Origin: Microbacterium sp. CGR2
GTDB lineage: Bacteria > Actinomycetota > Actinomycetes > Actinomycetales > Microbacteriaceae
Assembly: GCF_003626735.1 (NCBI RefSeq)
Contig: NZ_RBHX01000001.1
Coordinates: 1-64,000 of the forward strand
DNA length: 64,000 nucleotides
Direction: 5' to 3'
In this document: in pieces, positions 60,073-64,000 of the stretch
Layout of the letters: each line of letters starts with the position of its first letter
How positions within the stretch are numbered: position 1 is the stretch's first letter
The notes under the pieces: model-generated
Database searches by the model: none
What the model saw: the letters and a program-made list of their open reading frames with translations, nothing else
What the model was told of the DNA's origin: nothing
Position numbers and translations under genes: made by a program

Positions 60073-60927
60073 GTGAGCTCTCCGGTCGCGCTGGAATCCG
60101 AAGCCGAACTCGTCGCCAACGCGGTGCGCGAGCTCGCTCGACGCACGCGCTTTCCGGTCGCCTTCGGTGGCCTCATCGAGGAAGGTGTCGTCAGCGTCAC
60201 CAGCATCGTCGGAAACCGCACCCGCGCCCTCAACGGGCTCCGCGTCCGGCCGGAACGCGGCCTCGGCGGTCGCGCGATGATGGAACTCCGTCCACGGATG
60301 ACCAGCGACTACGGCTCCTCTCGTCAGATCACACACGACTACGACGTCTTCGTGCTCGGCGAGGGCATCCAGACCTTGCTGGCGCTGCCGATCGTGGTGC
60401 AGGGCCGTCCGCGTGGCGTGCTGTACGCGGGCGCCTGGGACGAAGAGCAGGTCGGCGGCGTGACCACCGCCCCGGCGATGCAGGTCGCCCAGTCGGTCGC
60501 CGACGAGCTGCGTATCCGCGACGAGGTGCAGCGGCGCCTGCTCACCGCCGCCGGACCCGATCCAGTGGCGCCCCCGCAGCGCGAGGAGCTCCGCGAAAGC
60601 TTCGCCGAGCTGCGCAGCATCGCCGCGTCGATCAACGATGCGGATCTCCGCGCGCGGATCGCGGAGGTCGAACGGCGACTGGTCACCCTCGCCGGTGACC
60701 ATACGGCCGTCGCGACCGGCCCCGTGCCGACCGTGCATCTGTCTCGCCGCGAGACCGATGTCCTGGCATGCGCCGCGCTGGGTTCGACCAACGCGGAGAT
60801 CGCGGCCCAGCTCGGCCTGCGTGAGGGCACGGTGAAGGCGTACCTCGGCACCGCGATGTCGAAGCTGGACGCGTCCACCCGCCATTCCGCCGTCACACGA
60901 GCGCGGCGAGCAGGACTCCTCCCCTGA
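60073..60927 (+). CDS. LuxR-family regulator with GAF-like domain
   Basis: 284 residues. The N-terminal part resembles a GAF sensor (VRPERGLGGRAMMELRPRMT, LPIVVQGRPRGVLYAG). The C-terminal LuxR HTH is LSRRETDVLACAALGSTNAE then IAAQLGLREGTVKAYLGTAM. Size and layout match acetate-metabolism regulators of the RamA type in corynebacteria. GTG start. Divergent from the acetate symporter pair, its likely target. Confidence 0.87.
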   Translation: MSSPVALESEAELVANAVRELARRTRFPVAFGGLIEEGVVSVTSIVGNRTRALNGLRVRPERGLGGRAMMELRPRMTSDYGSSRQITHDYDVFVLGEGIQTLLALPIVVQGRPRGVLYAGAWDEEQVGGVTTAPAMQVAQSVADELRIRDEVQRRLLTAAGPDPVAPPQREELRESFAELRSIAASINDADLRARIAEVERRLVTLAGDHTAVATGPVPTVHLSRRETDVLACAALGSTNAEIAAQLGLREGTVKAYLGTAMSKLDASTRHSAVTRARRAGLLP

Positions 60928-61021
60928 CGACACCGCTATCCGTGTGCAGCCCGTGCCCAGATATTGCCCGGTCGATGACCAGGCGGGTCGGATAGCATCG
61001 AGACCGGTCGGCGAACTCCGG

Positions 61022-61068
61022 CTCCGGACGAGGTAAACCAGTACCCGGCGAGCGAAAAGACTGGTTCG
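61022..61068 (+). ncRNA. guanidine-III (ykkC-III) riboswitch
   Basis: CCGGACGAGG (61024-61033), then AACCAGT (61036-61042), ACCCGG (61043-61048), and ACTGGTT (61060-61066), which pairs exactly with AACCAGT. The order CCGGACGAGG-stem-TACCCGG-stem is the ykkC-III consensus with its pseudoknot partner CCGG/CCGG. It ends 13 bases before the ATG of an SugE/Gdx exporter and would free the AAAGGA ribosome site when guanidinium binds. The downstream gene supports the call strongly. Confidence 0.88.
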
Positions 61069-61080
61069 AAAGGACCGATC

Positions 61081-61407
61081 ATGTCGTGGATCGTACTCAT
61101 CGTCTCCGGAGTCCTCGAAGCTGTGTGGGCCACCGCCCTCGGGAAGTCGGAAGGCCTCACGAAACTCTGGCCGAGCGTGCTCTTCTTCGTCGCGCTGGCG
61201 ATTTCGATGGTCGGACTCGCTTTCGCGATGCGGGACATTCCCACCGGAACCGCATACGCCGTCTGGGTGGGGATCGGCGCTTCTCTTACCGTCATCTGGG
61301 CGATGATCACCGGCGACACGGACGTGTCGTGGATACGCATTCTCCTTTTGATGGGCCTGGTCGGCTGCATCGTTGGTCTCAAGCTGATCGATCCCGGCCA
61401 TGAATAG
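61081..61407 (+). CDS. sugE: SMR-family guanidinium exporter (SugE/Gdx)
   Basis: 108 residues, four membrane segments. Glu13 lies in SGVLEAVWATALGKSEG, the essential proton/substrate carboxylate. AMRDIPTGTAYAVWVGIGAS is the Gdx/SugE form of TM3. It exports guanidinium in exchange for protons and is controlled by the riboswitch just upstream. Confidence 0.93.
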   Translation: MSWIVLIVSGVLEAVWATALGKSEGLTKLWPSVLFFVALAISMVGLAFAMRDIPTGTAYAVWVGIGASLTVIWAMITGDTDVSWIRILLLMGLVGCIVGLKLIDPGHE

Positions 61408-61464
61408 GTGCGACGTCCGCCATTCGTCTTGCCGGGGCACTCACCCGAGGGTATGGTCATCCGC

Positions 61465-61809
61465 ATGGCTAGAAGAATTGTGCATCAACTGGTAGACGAT
61501 ATCGACGGCAGCGTTCTCGAGGTGGGCGAAGGCGAGACTGTGCATTTCTCGCTCAACGGGACTGCTTATGAGATCGACGTGAATTCCGCGCATGCCGAGG
61601 AATTGCGTCAGGCATTTGAGCCCTACATCGCCGCGGGTCGCCGGGCGGGGTCTTCGGGATCGAACCGCTCTTCTGCGTCTCGAAAGCGCCCGGCGCGCAA
61701 TCCCGAGGTCGCTGCGATCCGCGCCTGGGCCAACGACAACGGCCACAAGCTCTCGGAGCGCGGGCGCATCCCGGCCTCCGTGGTCGAGGCGTACAACGCG
61801 GCCCACTGA
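61465..61809 (+). CDS. lsr2: Lsr2 nucleoid-associated protein
   Basis: 114 residues. The N-terminal dimerisation domain is [20 protein letters not shown], and the C-terminal DNA-binding part is [20 protein letters not shown], with the minor-groove RGR. An actinobacterial xenogeneic silencer that binds AT-rich DNA; the lower-GC island at 867-6942 would be a natural target. The start at 61465 matches the family N-terminus MARR. Confidence 0.95.
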   Translation: MARRIVHQLVDDIDGSVLEVGEGETVHFSLNGTAYEIDVNSAHAEELRQAFEPYIAAGRRAGSSGSNRSSASRKRPARNPEVAAIRAWANDNGHKLSERGRIPASVVEAYNAAH

Positions 61810-61848
61810 TTCCGGCACTCTTCGTGCGGGGCGAGTTCGATCGTGTGC

Positions 61849-62496
61849 TCAGTCAGCTGTCTGCTGGAGCCAGGGCTCGTCCCGCAGGGTGATCTCGTCC
61901 GTCATATCGGCGAGGAACCGGATCACCACATCCCGTTCCGCCGGCGTCAGGCGCGCGGCGGCGTAGAACCGCTTCGCCTGCTGTCGTCCCACCGTCTCCA
62001 TCGCCGCGTGCCGCGTCGCGGGCGTGATGGTTATGGCCAGCGCTCGGCGATCCGTCGGGTGCGGCGCTCGGCGAGTATGCCCGCCGGTCTCGAGACGATC
62101 GAGCAGTTTCGTGATCGCAGCGGTGGAGATTCCGAGATGGTGAGCGATCCCGCTCGGCGTCGCCACAAGCCCCCGATTCGCACAGACGATCAGGTAATGG
62201 AGCGCACGCATGTCCGTCTCGTTGAGGCGCATGTAGCGCCGCGAGGCCTGCGACAGCCGCTGCTCCGCGTCACGGAGGCCGGCGAGCGCTTCCATGACTG
62301 CGGCGATCTGCTTGAGGTCCTCTGGCGGCACTCCACTGCGGTCGATCAGAGTGCTGCGCGGGTCACTCGCTTCGACGTCGTAGATCGCCGCATGGGTCAG
62401 ACCGTCTGGCGAATCAGCGGATGCCTCCGACTGCCCTTGGCGTGTGCGCGAACCCCGCGCGCTCACCCCCGGGCTGGTGTCGGCATCCGTGTCCAT
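61849..62496 (-). CDS. MarR-family regulator divergent from carotenoid genes
   Basis: 215 residues. A 60-residue disordered N-terminus precedes the winged helix: GIAHHLGISTAAITKLLDRL then ETGGHTRRAPHPTDRRALAI. In corynebacteria the MarR protein CrtR sits divergent to crtE and releases DNA on binding geranylgeranyl diphosphate. The same arrangement here suggests an equivalent role for idi and the prenyl synthase. Divergent spacing is 59 bases. Confidence 0.85.
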   Translation of the reverse strand: MDTDADTSPGVSARGSRTRQGQSEASADSPDGLTHAAIYDVEASDPRSTLIDRSGVPPEDLKQIAAVMEALAGLRDAEQRLSQASRRYMRLNETDMRALHYLIVCANRGLVATPSGIAHHLGISTAAITKLLDRLETGGHTRRAPHPTDRRALAITITPATRHAAMETVGRQQAKRFYAAARLTPAERDVVIRFLADMTDEITLRDEPWLQQTAD

Positions 62497-62526
62497 GCGA
62501 TCATGTTACACACGAAGAGTTTCATG

Positions 62527-62555
62527 CTAAGTTGATTACTCACTTGGTTAGCTAA
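62527..62555. promoter_or_regulatory. GCTAAGT...ACTTGGTTAGC imperfect operator
   Basis: TGCTAAGTTGATTACTCACT is followed by TGGTTAGCTAA. GCTAA-type half-sites face TTAGC, and TTAGCTAA (62548-62555) is itself a palindrome touching ATG 62556. Likely binding site of the divergent MarR protein. Confidence 0.5.
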
Positions 62556-63095
62556 ATGAGAGTGCGAGATGCCATGGATGAGGTGACGCTCCTCGCCGAC
62601 GACGGCAGCATCGTCGGAACCCTGCCCAAGAGCGAGGTCCACACCACTGACACTCCGCTGCACCTGGCGTTCTCGTGCTACCTGTTCGACGCTGACGGCC
62701 GCTTGCTGGTCACGCGACGAGCGCTGAGCAAGCGCACCTGGCCCGGAGTCTGGACCAACAGCTTCTGCGGTCATCCCCGTCCCGACGAGGAGATGACGGC
62801 CGCCGTCAGCCGGCGGGCCCTCGATGAACTCGGTGTGGCGGTGACCGGCATCCGTCTGGTCATTCCCGACTACCGGTACCGCGCGGTCGACGCGAGCGGC
62901 ATCGTCGAGAACGAGATCTGTCCGGTGCACATCGCCGTCATCGACGGCGATATCGTCGCCGATCCGGACGAGGTGGCCGAATGGGCCTGGATCGACGGGG
63001 CGCAACTGGCAGAAGCGGTCGCGCGCGCGCCATTCGCCTTCAGCCCCTGGCTCATCGAGCAGCTTCCTCGCCTTCGCGAGCTCGGTGAGGTCTGA
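62556..63095 (+). CDS. idi: isopentenyl-diphosphate delta-isomerase
   Basis: 179 residues, Nudix fold. The active-site cysteine motif is WTNSFCGHPRPDEEM and the catalytic glutamate lies in IVENEICPVHIAVIDG. It interconverts IPP and DMAPP and feeds the downstream geranylgeranyl diphosphate synthase. ATG 62556 lies against the operator, so translation might instead begin at ATG 62574 (MDEVTLL). The next gene starts four bases after the stop. Confidence 0.93.
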   Translation: MRVRDAMDEVTLLADDGSIVGTLPKSEVHTTDTPLHLAFSCYLFDADGRLLVTRRALSKRTWPGVWTNSFCGHPRPDEEMTAAVSRRALDELGVAVTGIRLVIPDYRYRAVDASGIVENEICPVHIAVIDGDIVADPDEVAEWAWIDGAQLAEAVARAPFAFSPWLIEQLPRLRELGEV

Positions 63096-63098
63096 ACA

Positions 63099-64000
63099 AT
63101 GACCACGACGGCCACGGAAGAGGACCTCGCGATCCGGATCGAAGAGGCGCTACGGCGACGCTTCTCCGAGCGCAGCGCCGCGGCCGCCCAATACGGCCCC
63201 GAGTTCGTCGCACTCTGGCATGCGGCGGCAGAGCACGCCCTCGGCGGGAAGTTGATCCGGCCACGACTTGTCATCGATCTGCGGAGGTCGCTCGCTCCTG
63301 CCGGCCTCACCGCCGCGGAAGTGGAAGCCGCGGTCGACGTCGCGGCTCACGTCGAACTGCTGCACTTCGCATTCCTGCTGCATGACGACGTCATCGACGG
63401 CGACCTCATCCGGCGGCGCCGCCCCAACCTCATCGGCTCGCTCGTGGAGCGCCGCGCGACAGAACCGGCAGAACCGGCACTGCACTGGGCCCGTTCGAGT
63501 GCGATTCTCATGGGGGATCTGCTGCTGGCATCCGCCGTCCTCGGATTCGCACGGGCCGACGTCTCCCCCGATGCGCGCACGCGCCTTCTGGCGTTGCTCG
63601 AGGAGACGATCTTCGAGACCGTGGCGGGCGAACACACCGACATCGGCCTGAGCGACGGGATCATCCCGCCGGACCTCCGGACCATCCTCTCGACGAGTGC
63701 CTACAAGACGGCCACCTATTCATTCGTGCTCCCTCTCCGGGCCGCCGCGGTCCTCGCGGGGTCCATCTCTGCCGCCGAAGACCAACTCACCGCGATCGGA
63801 CGTCACCTCGGTCTCGCCTATCAGCTTCAAGACGATCTCCTCTCCGTTTTCGGAGACCCCGATGCGCACGGCAAAGACGCCTTCTCCGACCTGCGCGAAG
63901 GCAAAGAGACGGCGATCATCGCCTATGCCCGCATGACCGGACACTGGCCGAGCATCGAGCTGCGCTTCGGCGCGATCGACCTCTCAGCAGCGGAGGCCTC
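63099..64000 (+). CDS. crtE: polyprenyl (geranylgeranyl) diphosphate synthase, cut by window end
   Basis: The first 300 residues are present and the frame is open at 64000. The first aspartate motif is LLHDDVIDGDLIRRRRPN (DDxxD), and the second region is YQLQDDLLSVFGDP. The region before the first DDxxD (AAHVELLHFAFLLHDD) is consistent with a long-chain GGPP-type enzyme. Coupled to idi, it would start carotenoid synthesis. The specific product length is inferred. Confidence 0.87.
   Translation, partial: MTTTATEEDLAIRIEEALRRRFSERSAAAAQYGPEFVALWHAAAEHALGGKLIRPRLVIDLRRSLAPAGLTAAEVEAAVDVAAHVELLHFAFLLHDDVIDGDLIRRRRPNLIGSLVERRATEPAEPALHWARSSAILMGDLLLASAVLGFARADVSPDARTRLLALLEETIFETVAGEHTDIGLSDGIIPPDLRTILSTSAYKTATYSFVLPLRAAAVLAGSISAAEDQLTAIGRHLGLAYQLQDDLLSVFGDPDAHGKDAFSDLREGKETAIIAYARMTGHWPSIELRFGAIDLSAAEA

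Noticed and set aside
1..64000. CRISPR arrays
   Set aside because: No evenly spaced direct repeats were seen anywhere on reading through.
1..64000. Insertion sequences or transposases
   Set aside because: No DDE-type or IS200-type transposase gene and no clear terminal repeats were found; module movement looks recombination-driven.

Overview
The window is high-GC actinobacterial DNA, most likely from Microbacterium or a close relative in Microbacteriaceae. This is inferred from the GC-rich coding style, an Lsr2 nucleoid protein, an Idi/geranylgeranyl-diphosphate-synthase carotenoid start-up block beside a MarR gene, and the chromosomal neighbours of galU. No database search was possible, so genus and family names come from motif recognition.

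Positions 1 to about 49,307 look like one integrated conjugative element whose left end is not visible. Its right end lies against the 3' end of a chromosomal tRNA-Ala(CGC) gene (49304-49379, minus strand). A large serine recombinase gene runs into that tRNA. The conjugation machinery is a MobF-type relaxase/helicase (7602-11156, minus) and a plus-strand block at 29.8-47.5 kb. That block encodes an ArdC-like antirestriction protein, a primase-polymerase, a DUF2637-type membrane/HTH protein, a ParB-like protein, a TcpC/VirB8-like protein, a lysozyme/M23 wall hydrolase, two small membrane subunits, a VirB6/TrbL-like channel, an SCO6880-type protein, a VirB4-like ATPase, a VirD4/TraG coupling ATPase and an SSB.

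Two cargo regions interrupt it. The first (867-6942) has visibly lower GC. It contains a translationally coupled minus-strand operon (zinc-finger protein of unknown function, TIR-like protein, SLATT/DUF4231 membrane protein, CHAT protease). Next to it, in divergent orientation, are a thymidylate-kinase-like gene and a thymidylate-synthase-fold gene, followed by a convergent gene resembling the helical domain of phage 5-hydroxymethyl-dU DNA kinases. This is the best candidate for an undescribed conflict system: nucleotide or base modification next to three different abortive-infection-type effectors. The second (11.2-29.6 kb) lies between the relaxase and ardC and is a stack of cassettes. They are a PEP-utilising swivel enzyme with a histidine phosphatase and regulators, an orphan antitoxin-like gene under a perfect palindrome, a decayed C5 methyltransferase, and three ABC-2 exporters each with its own MarR/TetR regulator. 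Three copies of one AraC-type regulator (one frameshifted, one truncated, one intact) punctuate the stack.

From 49.4 kb the sequence is ordinary chromosome: a membrane protein, GNAT acetyltransferase, galU, 5-formyl-THF cyclo-ligase, FmdB-like zinc ribbon, mscL, a large helicase-like protein with degenerate ATPase motifs, an Ogt homologue lacking its catalytic cysteine, an acetate-type sodium symporter with its DUF485 partner and a LuxR regulator, a guanidine-III riboswitch with an SugE/Gdx exporter, lsr2, a MarR regulator, idi and the start of a geranylgeranyl diphosphate synthase gene cut by the window end.
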